Assembly (NCBI RefSeq): GCF_026745355.1
Contig: NC_079202.1
Coordinates: forward strand, 47,267,873-47,331,872
Length of the DNA: 64,000 nt
DNA from: Beta vulgaris subsp. vulgaris
Lineage: Eukaryota > Streptophyta > Magnoliopsida > Caryophyllales > Amaranthaceae
Reading direction: 5' to 3'
Under the pieces are notes generated by a model. The model did not search any database. It saw only the letters and a list, made by a program, of their open reading frames with translations, and was not told the origin of the DNA. The position numbers and the translations under genes are program-made. Shown in pieces: positions 1-10,075 of this stretch (within the stretch, counting starts at the first letter, position 1; each line of letters begins with the position of its first letter).

Positions 1-580
1 ATTTTAGATTGACAGGAAGTGGTGTAGAGCTCTTTTAGTCAAGTCTATGTCACATTCAGCAAGGAGCTCCTTAGAAAATTTCTGCTAAGTAAGAACCCTC
101 TGGAAGATAGGCAACTTCTACGCCTAAGAAGTAATGTAGTATGCTAAGATCCTTGATTTTTAAAGTCTTGTGTAGATGTTGTTTCAAGGAACTTATAGTA
201 GTGATATTAGTTCCAGTGAGAACTATATCATCTACACATACAGCTACAATGGTGATGTAAGTATCATCTATTTTGATAAAAAAAACTATATTCTTTAGAT
301 TGAAGGAAGCCTTGTGTTGTAAGTTTTTCAACCAACTTAGCAAACCACTGCCTGAAAGCTTGCTTCAGGCCATATAGTTTTTTATTTAGTTTACAAACTT
401 TATTGTGAGGGTTAGGAAAACCAAGAGGCACCTTCATGTACACCTACTCCTTGAGATCTTCATGTATAAAGGCGTTGTTTACATTCAATTGGTAAACTGG
501 CCAGTATTTATAAGAGGCAAGGGCTAGAATACACCTTATAGTAGGCATCTTGACTATAAGAGAAAAGGTCTTGCTCCTCA
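1..580 (-). pseudogene. Copia-1 reverse transcriptase fragment
   Basis: The minus strand encodes the Copia RT core. It contains LNVNNAFIHEDLKE-like and [11 protein letters not shown] motifs (about 340-520) and then the catalytic stretch AVCVDDIVLTG (about 210-245), followed by IKDLSILHYFLGVEV. The usual YVDD box is CVDD here; both aspartates are kept. At least one stop splits the block (around 450, in the ...DLKE-stop-VYM region) and a frame change lies near 343. The longest open stretch is 71-343. The enzyme would copy element RNA into cDNA in virus-like particles, but this copy cannot make a whole protein. The C-terminal part and RNase H lie beyond the window start. Confidence 0.85.
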
Positions 581-976
581 TAGTCAATGCCATACTTTTG
601 ATTAAATCCTTTAGCCACCAAACGAGCTTTACACCTATCCAAAGTCACATCTGCCTTCAGTTGACTTTATATACCCATTTATTGCCAATTGGCTTCTTGC
701 CTAAGGGTAGATCAACTAATTCGCATGTGTTACTACAAACAAGTGCTTAATTTTCCTTGTTCATTGCTTCAATCCACTTAGGTTGAGAAGAAGCTTTAGT
801 GTAAGATGAGGGTTCCTAAAGAGTATTAAGAGAAGGAGGTGGAAAAGTTTTATGAGAAGGAGGGAAGGTAGAGAAAGAAACTAGGTTACACGAGTGAGAT
901 GTGAGGGAGGAAGTGAAATTATTACAATAGTATTCTTGTAGGTAAGGTAGAGGTTTATGTGTTCTGGTGGAATGTG

Positions 977-1967
977 TTATGGCTGGTGGGGTAGCTGATA
1001 TATCTTGTGGAGGATCATATGTAAATTGTGTACTAATGTCAACAACAGGTTAAGCATTAGTAAGAATATGTGAGTGAGAAGTAGTGGAAGGTGCAGAAGG
1101 ATAGGGAGAGTGTGAAGAATCTGTGGACAAATGATGAGTGGGAGAAAAAGAAGATGAGTCAGCAGAAGGTGTAGATAGTGAGGGATGAATAGGAAAATCA
1201 TCATTAAAACAATCAAGTGTGCCAGCAGTAGTGAAGATAGGATACTAGAAGCAGCAATAGAATAGTGGAGTATATGAAAGGGGAAATGCGTTCCATGAAA
1301 ATTGACATCTCTTGTCACTAGAACCCTATGAGTAACAATGTTGTAAACTCTGTAACCCTTCTGAGTGGTTGAATAAACAAGAAACATGACAGGCTGTGCT
1401 CTGGGAGAAAACTTGGATCTGTGAACTTTTGATGTAGAGATTAAGCAAAGACATCCAAAAGTCCTTAGGTGATCCAGTGAAGGTGTAGCTTGATATAATT
1501 TTTCATAAGGTGAAGTGTGATGAAGAGCAGAAAGAGGAAGCCTGTTGATCAAATATATATGCAGAACATAAGATGTTATCACCCCAAAATATATCAGGCA
1601 CCTTAGAATGAAGGAAAATGGCCCTAGTTGTCTCCAATAAGTGTCTGTGCTCGCGCTCAACCACACCATTTTGTTGTGGTGTGTCAGCACAACTAGTTTG
1701 ATGATGAATACCAAATTTGAGAAGTAAGAGCTTCATCTCACCCTCTATCAATTCCTTTGCATTATCTGATCATACACATGAAACTTTTGCATTAAACTGA
1801 GTATGAATACAAGAGAAGAAATTTGTCATAACTGCCACAACATTAGTTCTATATTTCAGCAAATGAATCCAAGTAAAACATGTGAAATCATCAACAATGG
1901 TGATGAATTGATTACAACTTGAATGTGTTTTGACCCCATAAGGCCCCCATACATCAATGTGGATCAT
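977..1967 (-). pseudogene. Copia-1 integrase, broken
   Basis: The minus strand encodes parts of a Copia integrase in at least three frames. The part at 1770-1967 holds the start of the catalytic core (HIDVWGPYG, TIVDDFTCFTWIHLLKY), where the first catalytic Asp lies. The part at 1503-1751 holds [17 protein letters not shown], which carries the catalytic Glu region. The part at 977-1714 holds the region after the core ([34 protein letters not shown]) and a low-complexity Ser/Leu/His tail. A stop and frame changes lie between these parts. Integrase would insert the cDNA into chromosomal DNA. This copy is inactive. Confidence 0.85.
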
Positions 1968-2238
1968 ATAAAAGGGTTTATTAGTTTTGATAGAACTGAT
2001 AGGGAAGGGTTTTCTTGTTTGTCTAGCAGTAGGATAAACTGTATAATTTATTTCTTTACAGCAATTCTTAATAACAGAAGGGAATACATGTGTAAGATGA
2101 TCAAAAGGAGCATGACCAAGACGTAAATGCCATAGTTTAGCCTAAAAAACAACACCAAAATAAGATTTTGGAACAGAAGGAACATAGGAATTCACTCGCA
2201 CATGGTTAGCAACTACATTGTAGAGGCCTGCATGTAGC

Positions 2239-2481
2239 TTACCAAGAAGCATGGAGCACCCTTTCTGAGAAAGCACCTGAACAAAACACTGTCATAAGTA
2301 AATTATTACGGTAATGTAAGTCTTTACACAGCTTCTGTAGAGAGATGAGATTGAACTGAAAATCTAGTACATGTAAGACATTCTGTAGAGTAATGTGTGG
2401 GCTCAAAATCACAAAACCAATATGTTGAATAGGTATATGTGAACCATCTAGGATAATGATTGTATTATGTGTGCCAGTCAT
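2239..2481 (-). pseudogene. Copia-1 protease / pre-integrase fragment
   Basis: An 80-codon open stretch corresponds to the region just after the Copia aspartic protease active site. Segments such as HITLQNVLHVLDFQFNLISL match the usual 'L.NVL.VP.F..NLISV..L' pattern. The DSGA active-site part should lie at about 2500-2560, where the frame is closed. The fragment sits correctly between gag (2578 onward) and integrase (1967 downward). Confidence 0.7.
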
Positions 2482-2577
2482 GATTTCATAAGCATTAAAC
2501 CATGATAAATTGCTGCAGATGTGATCAGATGCTCCATTATCTAGGAGCCATTATGTATTAAGACAAGAAAGAAAGCA

Positions 2578-3689
2578 TTAATTACCTGCTATTAAAGCAT
2601 GGCTAGATGCAATATTATCGGCTCCAGTGGTAGCTCCAGCAACAGTGCCAGCAGTAGGAGAAACAGAAGGTTGATTGTTAAGAAGACTTAACAAATGATT
2701 ATATTGGTCCACAGAAATGGTGGTGTTCAGCTTGCTATCAGCTATTGAATCTTCAGAATTGAATTGAATAACTACGACATATCTTTTCTCTTTAGGCTTG
2801 TAGCTTGGTGGATAGCCATTGAGTTTAAAGCACCCTTCAAGATTGTGACCAGGACCCTTGCAATGTGTGCAATAATAGTGTGATCCAGGCTTTTTATTGC
2901 CAGCAACAAGAGGTTTAGTAGCAGAAGAGTATGGTTGATAAGGTTGTTTGAATCTATTGTTTCTGTCAACAGCAAAGGCTAAGGATTCTGTATTAACAGA
3001 TTGTTGAGTTAGCTCTCTGTGTCTTTCTTCTTGAGCAAAAATTCTATAAGCTTGAGAAACTTTAGGTAAGGGTTGTGTCATCAACATATTGCCTCTAATT
3101 GTAGAGAAAATGTCATTTAGCTTCATCATAAACTTTTTAAGTCTAAGATTTTGCTCTCTAGTAAGAATCTTTTGAGTGAGGTTACAACTACACTTTTTGC
3201 AAGTAAGGAATTGGATTAGCATCATGCATCTCATCCCATATTGTTTTGATCTTAGTGTAAACTTCATATACACTCATAGATCCTTGAACTAGATTTGCTA
3301 ACTTCTGCTCAAGAAAATAGACTTGAGTCATTGATGATTAACCAAATCGCTCTTCTAAGTCCTTCCAAACTTCAAAAGCATTGCTAAAATAAAGGATGCT
3401 TTTCTTGATAGTATGATCTAGATTAGCATGAATCCAAGACAAAACAAGATTGTTGCATCACTCCCAATATATACTTATCAGAATCAGGTGCAGGAATGTC
3501 AAGTGTTGAATCAATAAATTTCAGTTTATTTTTAGTAGATAACATGATCAGCATTGACCTCTTCCAATCATTATAAGCAGTTCCATTGAACTTAACAATG
3601 ACTATTTGATTCACATTAGTATCAGAAGGATGAATGTAAAAGACACTAGTAGGATCTTGATTAGGAGGCAAAGTTATTGATTCAGACAT
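2578..3689 (-). pseudogene. Copia-1 gag, broken
   Basis: Gag is the structural protein of the particle. The start at 3689 gives MSESITLPPNQDPTSVFYIHP, followed by FNGTAYNDWKRSMLIMLSTKNKL, the standard N-terminal gag pattern of plant Copia elements (gag-polypeptide of LTR copia-type). The frame is lost at about 3423, and the middle part at 3273-3423 is covered only by closed frames. The C-terminal part (2578-3273) carries a CCHC zinc knuckle, YYCTHCKGPGHNLEGCFKL, at about 2820-2880, which binds RNA. The gag is immediately upstream of the protease region, as expected. Confidence 0.85.
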
Positions 3690-4095
3690 GATGTTCAGAA
3701 TGAAATGAAGAATTAATTTAAAGATTTCAGAGAAGATGAGTAGAAATCAAATGGTTAAGATAGACCGCACAATTGAATCAAGAAATAGATGAAGATCAAT
3801 TTAAGATTATGAAGAGCATCAATTGACTTTCAGAATCTAATGAAGAGAAGAATGAATGTAGCAACAAATTTTCAGATAAAATGAAGTTTTGAAGAAAACC
3901 TCGATTCAGCAAGATGAATTGATTGAGAGAAAACAAAACCTCGATTCAACAACTCAATTTGAATAGAATTTCCAGCAGCAAAGCTTTAAGAACGTCAGTG
4001 TTGATCAGAAGAATGAAATTAGTTTCCGTTCTTCTTCTATAATTGCGAAGAAGATTTTCAGAGAAAAAAAAATGAGCTAGGGTTTTGCATTTCCT

Positions 4096-4107
4096 GCTTT
4101 GATACCA
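4096..4107 (-). promoter_or_regulatory. Copia-1 primer binding site
   Basis: The minus strand reads TGGTATCAAAGC directly after the LTR terminal CA. This differs by one base from TGGTATCAGAGC, the usual plant Copia primer site complementary to the 3' end of initiator tRNA-Met. Confidence 0.8.
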
Positions 4108-4353
4108 TGAAGAGCTTGTTAAAGCTCAATACATGTCAGAGAAAGAAGAAAAATAGTAGAGAGAATTCTGGAGAGTTTCTTATTGGTTGAATTGAAGAAA
4201 TGAAAATTACGGACCTCCAAACTATTTATAGTTATAATACTAATAATTAAGATTAATAATTAATAACAACTTCCTGACAATTACTAACATAAATAACTGA
4301 CTCATAACAAACTGATAGAGAGCTTCTAGAAGAAGGTGAGTCAGTTACGAGCA
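4108..4353 (-). repeat. Copia-1 5' LTR (outer end uncertain)
   Basis: The LTR must begin, on the plus strand, at the TG (4108) next to the primer site. The outer end is placed at a CA near 4353 only because TG...CA termini are the rule; positions to about 4376 are possible. A likely promoter (CTATTTATAG, a TATA-like palindrome) lies near 4224-4233. The partner LTR is outside the window, so length and age cannot be checked. Confidence 0.5.
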
Positions 4354-4838
4354 CTAGTTGCTCTAATAGCTGCTTCGGTTAGGGTTTTGATCTATTTTAT
4401 TCCGCTTAGGGCATTTATTCATCTTTGGATTGATTTTTGTGGTTTTTTTAAAGTTCTTGTGATTTTTGGGCCTTTTTTTTAAGTATGATATTTGGATGTC
4501 GAAGGATTCAGAATTCTTCTACCATTGTAGCAATGCCAGCAGCATCATATTCCTCAGATTATATATTGTTTTGAGTTGGGTTTTTTCTTTCTCTTTCACT
4601 TAAAATTTGACTCTTGAGATACTACTGTGGATGAGTTTGCTTCACGTTGTTGGTTTTGGGTTTAAGGTGGGCCATGTTCTTCTAATGATATGTTGTTGGT
4701 TTTATCTCTGTGATCCCCATGAATTGGTTTATTAATGATGGGTTAATGGATGCTAAGCTTAGTTTGGTTGGTGATGATGGGAACGTTTTGAGTGATTGGT
4801 GGGAGAAAATTATTCGGAGCAGCTGCAAGATCCATCAT
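4354..4838. other. No recognisable gene
   Basis: AT-rich sequence without a convincing coding region, RNA gene or repeat boundary. Short open frames are not supported by codon pattern or family motifs. Confidence 0.5.
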
Positions 4839-5637
4839 CACTAATACCCTATGAAGCACGGGTATGCCTTTCAGGCGTCATTTCCCGTACCGGGTACGGG
4901 TACGGGACGGATTCGCCTGGGATTCGTACCCAAAACGATTCCGAGCACGTGGGTACGGGGAAAGTTAATGGGTACGATGGTCTTCATTTGGGTACGAGGC
5001 TGGGTACGTTTTTGGCCTTCCAAATTGAGAACTCAGAAGACTCAGCACTCCTTCCAAAACTCTCGCTCTCCCTCCGTTATGCTCCGGCGACTCTTCTTCG
5101 CTCTTCCCTCAGTTGTTCTCCTCTCCATTTTGGTTAACTTTTTTATTTTTAGTGTGGTGACTGGTGAAGGGGAAGGGGAAAGGTTAAACTAATGAAGATG
5201 TGAGATGTCACATGAAAGTGAGAAGAGAGGGTGGTGTTATTGGTGTACAGGTGTAGTACAATTGTCAAAGTTCTAAAAAAAAAGTTGTAGTCTTTGCACT
5301 TTGTCAGTTTGTCCTTTCTCTACTGCTTCTTTTAATTTTTTTGTTTTGTTTTGCTAAATCAAATTATTCATAATCTTATATGCTTTTTTCGGTGAAATAT
5401 ATTTTTACATTTTCTAAAAAGGAAAGTTTATATATGTTTTATATGTATGTTTTTTAATATTTTTGTATAAAAATAAACGAAGATTTATGTGGGAAAAACT
5501 GAACCTAATATTTTTCATTAAAATGTATTTACATTTTTTTTTGCCGAAACTTAGCCGTACCCGTTTTTGGAAATTTTGATTTTGTCGTTTTTCGTTTCCG
5601 TACCCGTACCGTATCCGTCCCCGTACTCATATTAGTG
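4839..5637. mobile_element. Inverted-repeat element rich in GGGTACGGG, possibly a non-autonomous DNA transposon
   Basis: The left end CACTAATA (4839-4846) is matched in inverted orientation by TATTAGTG at 5630-5637. Both are followed inward by related G/C-rich sequence: CGGGTACGGGTACGGGACGG at about 4890-4909 on the left, and CCGTACCCGTACCGTATCCG on the right (about 5599-5618). The interior holds a CT-rich leader-like stretch and a short ORF starting near 5080 with a hydrophobic N-terminus. I found no clear target-site duplication (flanks tccatcat and ctacttag do not match), so the superfamily is not assigned and the exact ends are uncertain. Confidence 0.45.
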
Positions 5638-8205
5638 CTACTTAGCTATTACCACTATATTGGGTCAAAAAAGTTGAGAAAAACATGGTGGAAAAAGTTA
5701 TTAGCTGCTTGGGTCATTATACTAACTCATTTTCTATTATGAATTCTTGTTGCATTAATTTATTAGATAAAGTGTTTTGCGTTCTATCTGTTTCGAGCTT
5801 GCATACCTATGGGGAAGGTTTAACTCTATGCTACAGCGTGTTCTTTCATCTTTAAATTTGACGGCACTTGTTATCCTATTAAAAGTATAATATTATGATT
5901 ATCTGCATCTCAAAGATTTTTTTTTATCATCATCTATAAGCAGGATGCATGTTTTAATCTTAAAATAAGCAAATTCGATTAGTTATCCTGAAAGAACAAG
6001 GAAATACAGGAGCCATGAAGCTAGGTTCTATATGATGCTTAACTTAATAATATCTGCTCATCGTTAATCTGATATATTGATATATTTGGAGGGACCCTAC
6101 ATATGAAGTGAAGGGCAGAGAATTTTTACATATTGACTCGTAATGTATATCTAGGGTATGAGAAAAGATATGTTTTATTTTCGACTTATGTTTTAGAAAT
6201 TCAAATTAGAACCCTTTCGCCTGAAGATGATTGTTCGAGGATGAACCCCCTTTCCCCCTTAGCTGAAGATGATTGTTTGAGGAATTAGTATGGGCATTGT
6301 AGCCCCCTTGCGATCATGGTGCTGGTTTTGTTCAATTGTTTTTGGTTGTTATTGCTTGTTTCATGCTTAAAGTTGGTGATTTTAGTTAGTCATTGGTATT
6401 TGTGGGATTTCTTTGCCTAATATGCATTTAATTGATTGTTTTTAGGGCTTCTTGGTTTGATCCATGGTTAAGTGGTTGTTTTTAAGACTTTAATGCTTGA
6501 TCTATCTATTTAATATGTTGTATAAAATGTAAAAGAAGAAAATGGAAGTCCTCTATGCTTTAATGGAATATCAGTTATTTTATGCCCATATGAGGATTAT
6601 ACTAGAACGGTTAGAGTTTGCATAGGGATTATATTAGTTTTAATAATAAAGTTGGGTTAGAATTATACTTGGAATTTGGGTGGAAAACCATTTGTTTCCA
6701 TGTTTGTATTCTTGTTAATTTTCATGACCACATGTATATTTTGTTAATTGTGATCTTTAGTTTGGTTGTTGTTCCGGTTACGAAACGGTGGCGGACCTAA
6801 GAGTTGTCCATTAGTAATGGGGGCTATCCGGGAGTGGTGATCTGCACAAGAACAAACGTGAGCTACCCTCGGGGGTGGTTGTGAGGAAACCCCCTCCGAT
6901 GCTCAAGTTAGCTAATGTCCGATAAGAATTAAAGAGAGAAAGCTTAGAGAGAGATAAGCTATTTTTAGTGTGAGAGACAATGTACTTGCAGAAATAGTAC
7001 CATTAGGCTATTTATGGATGTACTATTGATGAGTTCGTCATAGGAAAGATTTCCTGCTTTTTGTCCTTATTGATGGCCGTGACGACAGTCCCGGTCCCAT
7101 ATTGAGGAACGCTTTTTCCCCCTTATGAGGTCGCATCCTAGGATATTTGCTGTCGGACATACAATTGTGGCCGACAGCAAACTTTGGTAGTACCCATACA
7201 GTTAGTTGTTATATATTTACCCATGAATGTTAACTTTCGATTAATGTTCAGAGATGTATATGGACCATCACATGTTCTCATTAGCTAATGGAGCCCTATT
7301 CTCTATGGGTTTATGACAAACTAAAAAGAAGAAACGTAAGGTTCTTGTTATGATCATCTTAGTTTATAAAAAAGTCTAGTTGATTATCATATTTTTATAT
7401 ATAGCGTGAACCTTTGTAGTATAGTTATGTAGGTGTTCTATGGGGGAAGCTGTGAACTAACGTCTAACCTCACCTTGTTTTACCACCATTGTTGGGTTGT
7501 TGTTATTCGGTTAATCTTCTGTTTGGGGGTCTTGATAATGGTAGTTGTTTTTCTCCTTAGTGTGTTGCATGAAGATGACATTATTGTGAACTGTTGTTTT
7601 TGGATCCTAGTTATCTTTTGGATGATTAGAAATTTGGTTTTTTTTTTTTTTTTTGGAATATATATGTTGTAGGCTTGTAGCCTCAATGTTTCAGGTGCAT
7701 TAGATTGATTTTCTACATTATGTATTCTTTTCAATACTGCTGTCAGTATTACTGGTGTGAGTAATCCATAATTTGAGTGCTTTGAAGTCTAAAAAATTAG
7801 ACCAGCAACTCTATTTTTATTAATTTATAAGGGAATTTGGTGCTACATGTGATGAAATCACCAATACATGTTGCACTACTGTCCACTGCCGACCAAATTA
7901 GAAGCTGAACTTAGGCGTTAAATCACTTAGAAACTACAATAAGGACATCTATAAACTGAAAAAGGAAGAATAGAGAAAGGGTTTTAATAAGAAGAAAGGA
8001 GAAAGAAAGGAGGGAAAATGGGTTTTCTGTTTGGAGGGAAAAACTGAACTTAAGGGTTGGATTAAGCATGGTTGGATTATTTTAGAGTTTGAGTTGTGCT
8101 TGTATCTTCATCAGCATTTTATTTTTTAGCTGTTTCCTTACCCAGAAATATGGTTAGACCAATTTGAAAAGAGAACACTGTATTATTGGAATAAACTACT
8201 TGATC
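5638..8205. other. Gene-poor intergenic sequence with one possible old LTR fragment
   Basis: No supported coding gene. A more GC-rich island at about 6785-7190 contains segments such as CTCCGATGCTCAAGTTAG that resemble parts of plant LTRs; this is a weak resemblance from memory. The island ends with a strong hairpin at about 7147-7180 (stem TTTGCTGTCGG pairing with CCGACAGCAAA). A poly-T run lies near 7639-7654. The rest shows nothing I can name. Confidence 0.4.
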
Positions 8206-8329
8206 TGTTAGAATATATGTGTAATATTTGTAATCTTTATATTTTGGTAAATATTTTGTATATTGCCTTATTTAGTTTGTATATATTCTGATCAGTAATG
8301 AAAGGAAGGCAGGGCATTAAATTCTTACA
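8206..8329 (+). repeat. Copia-3 5' LTR
   Basis: Starts TGTTAGAATATATG and ends AAATTCTTACA, directly before TGATATCACGAGTC, which resembles the primer site TGGTATCAGAGCC with a few changes. At 124 bp it is short for Copia. No second copy is in the window to confirm the ends. Confidence 0.6.
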
Positions 8330-8412
8330 TGATATCACGAGTCAAGGTTCTTGAATCTAGCCGCCTATCTTTTCTTCCTCCTCTATCATCTTCTTCTTCC
8401 TTGTGATCTCTC

Positions 8413-8473
8413 ATGGCTGACATCCCAAAGCTTCATCCTGCCACCACTATTACCAACATCAAAACATGCATTC
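8413..8473 (+). pseudogene. Copia-3 gag, part 1 (N-terminus)
   Basis: Begins MADIPKLHPATTITNIKT, typical of the gag of small plant Copia elements of the retrotransposon Copia-like N-terminal family. It stops at the Copia-2 insertion; the last five bases CATTC (8469-8473) are the target site. The frame continues at 12650. Confidence 0.75.
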
Positions 8474-8785
8474 TGTTAGAAGTGCAGATCACTCATGATT
8501 ATGTAAAACAAACTACTGAACTTAATCCATAGAATATAGAGAGAGAAAGAAGAAGAGAGAGAATTTTATTATTGAATTGAATGAATCAATACAGCAGCTA
8601 TATAGCTTGGTATTTATAGACAACATATCTAGGGAGAGTATTCTAGAAATGATTACATCAATCTAGTTGGCAGTGTATAACAAACTAACTAATAGTTAGT
8701 TACAGGAGCTATAATCTGCTGTGATGCAAGAGTGCTGATCCAGTGTGATGCAGCCTATGTATTAGCTGTAGGTATATCTCCAACA
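8474..8785 (-). repeat. Copia-2 3' LTR
   Basis: 312 bp, TG...CA. It differs from the other LTR at two positions (AGAGAGAAAG here versus AGAAAGAAAG; GATTACATC here versus GATGACATC). Confidence 0.95.
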
Positions 8786-8797
8786 TCCCCCCTCAAG
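8786..8797 (-). promoter_or_regulatory. Copia-2 polypurine tract
   Basis: The minus strand reads TTGAGGGGGGA immediately before the 3' LTR. This is the expected place and composition of the plus-strand DNA primer. Confidence 0.85.
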
Positions 8798-9147
8798 CTT
8801 GGGGATGAAACCATGCCAAGCTTGGATAAGATAAGCCTATGTTGAGCAGAAGGTAAAATTTTGGTAAAAACATCTGCAAGTTGGGACTTAGTAGGTAGAT
8901 AGGTAAGCTGGATGAGGCCCTCTAAGACTTTATCTCGGGTGAAATGGCAGTCAATAGCTATGTGTTTGGTTCTCTCATGAAAAACAGGGTTTTTGGCAAT
9001 GTAAATGGCTGATTGGTTGTCACAATGCAGCTGAACAAGTTGAGTGTGAGGGATACCAAGCTCAGTAAGAAGACTAACAAGCCATGTAACTTCTGAAGAG
9101 GCAGCAGCCATTGCTCGATATTCAGCTTCTGATGAGGATTTAGACAC
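8791..9147 (-). pseudogene. Copia-2 RNase H
   Basis: The C-terminal part of pol, the Copia RNase HI domain that removes template RNA. Motifs are SSSEAEYRAMA, LHCDNQSAIYIAKNPVFHERTKHI and TKSQLADVFTK; the acidic residues of the active site (E in SEAEYRA, D in CDNQSA) are present. The stop codon is inside the LTR (8755), as is common in Copia elements. It is separated from the preceding RT part only by one in-frame TAA at 9148-9150, directly after WKSKKQ, where the family normally reads through. Confidence 0.9.
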
Positions 9148-9150
9148 GGT

Positions 9151-10075
9151 TTATTGCTTCTTAGATTTCCAGCTTATGGGAGATTGACCTAGCATCATTA
9201 AGTAGCCTGTAACTGAGCGTCTTGAATCAGGACAAGATCCCCAATCACTATCAGAATAAGCTTGAAGTTGAATAGGATCAGCAGCATTGAGCAAGATGCC
9301 TTGACCACAAGTGGCAGATACATAGTTTAAGGTGTGTAAGAGAGCTTGATAGTGTGGTTGTCTAGGGGTTTGCATAAACTGGCTAAGTAATTGGACAGTG
9401 TAAGACAAATCTGGACGAGTATGGGTAAGAAAATTTAACTTACCTACCATACATCTGTACCAAGAAGGATCAGAAAAGAGATCACCTTAAAGGAAGAGAT
9501 GTGTTGAGAGGAAGTGGTGTGACAACAGGTTTAAAGGATGTAATGCCAGATGAAGATAGTAATTCTTTAGTGAATTTATGTTGGCTGAGAGTGAAGCCAG
9601 TAGGGAGAGAACCAACTTCCAGACCAAGAAAGTAATGTAAAGCACCAAGATCTTTGATGCTAAAAGAAGTGTGAAGGTGAGCTTTGAGAGAAGAGATAGT
9701 TGTAGGATCATTGCCAGTGAGCAAGATATCATCAACATATACAGCTACCATAGTGATCTTAGAACCAGCTTTGTGAATGAACAAGGAATAGTCATTCTTA
9801 GATTGGACAAAACCCCTTGAAGTGAGAGCACTAACAAGTTTTTGAAACCACTGCCTACTTGCTTGTTTCAACCCATATAGTGACTTTCTCAGCTTGCAAA
9901 CAAGGTGTGAGGGGTTAGGAATGCCAGGGGGAACAACCATGTATACTTCTTCATGGAGGTCTCCATGAAGAAATGCATTGTTTACATCTAGCTGAGAGAG
10001 AGACCAACCATTAGAAGCTGCAAGAGCAATTAAACATCTCACAGTTGACATCTTGACAACAGGTGAAAAAGCTGA
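9151..10075 (-). pseudogene. Copia-2 reverse transcriptase, N-terminus deleted
   Basis: The RT core is largely present: QLDVNNAFLHGDLHEEVYM, CKLRKSLYGLKQASRQWF, and the catalytic box AVYVDDILLTGND at about 9720-9755. The frame is lost at about 9482 after NTSLPL (a small indel) and resumes with MVGKLNFLTHTRPDLSYTV at 9450. Upstream, the open frame starts abruptly with a segment equivalent to 'FSPVVKMSTVRCLIALA' at about 10075. The first third of a normal Copia RT is missing because of the internal deletion. Confidence 0.9.

Larger units (their letters stand above)
1..4353 (-). mobile_element. Copia-1: decayed Ty1/Copia retrotransposon, 3' part outside the window
   Basis: Read on the minus strand from right to left, the order is LTR, primer site, gag with a CCHC knuckle, protease region, integrase, reverse transcriptase. 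That is the Ty1/Copia order. The element continues past base 1, so its RNase H and 3' LTR are not visible. Every coding block is in pieces, with several stops and frame changes, so it is not autonomous. Its gag opens with the same type of N-terminus (PTSVFYIHPSD) as Copia-2, so the two belong to related families. The outer LTR end near 4353 is an estimate, because the partner LTR and target duplication lie outside the window. Confidence 0.9.

Noticed and set aside
4796..5192. Two overlapping 113-codon frames
   Set aside because: They read through the inverted-repeat end (Gly/Tyr/Thr repeats from GGTACGGG words) and have no family resemblance.
7433..7734. Overlapping 79- and 84-codon frames
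   Set aside because: Hydrophobic or Lys-rich readings of AT-rich DNA around a poly-T run; no start context or family motif.
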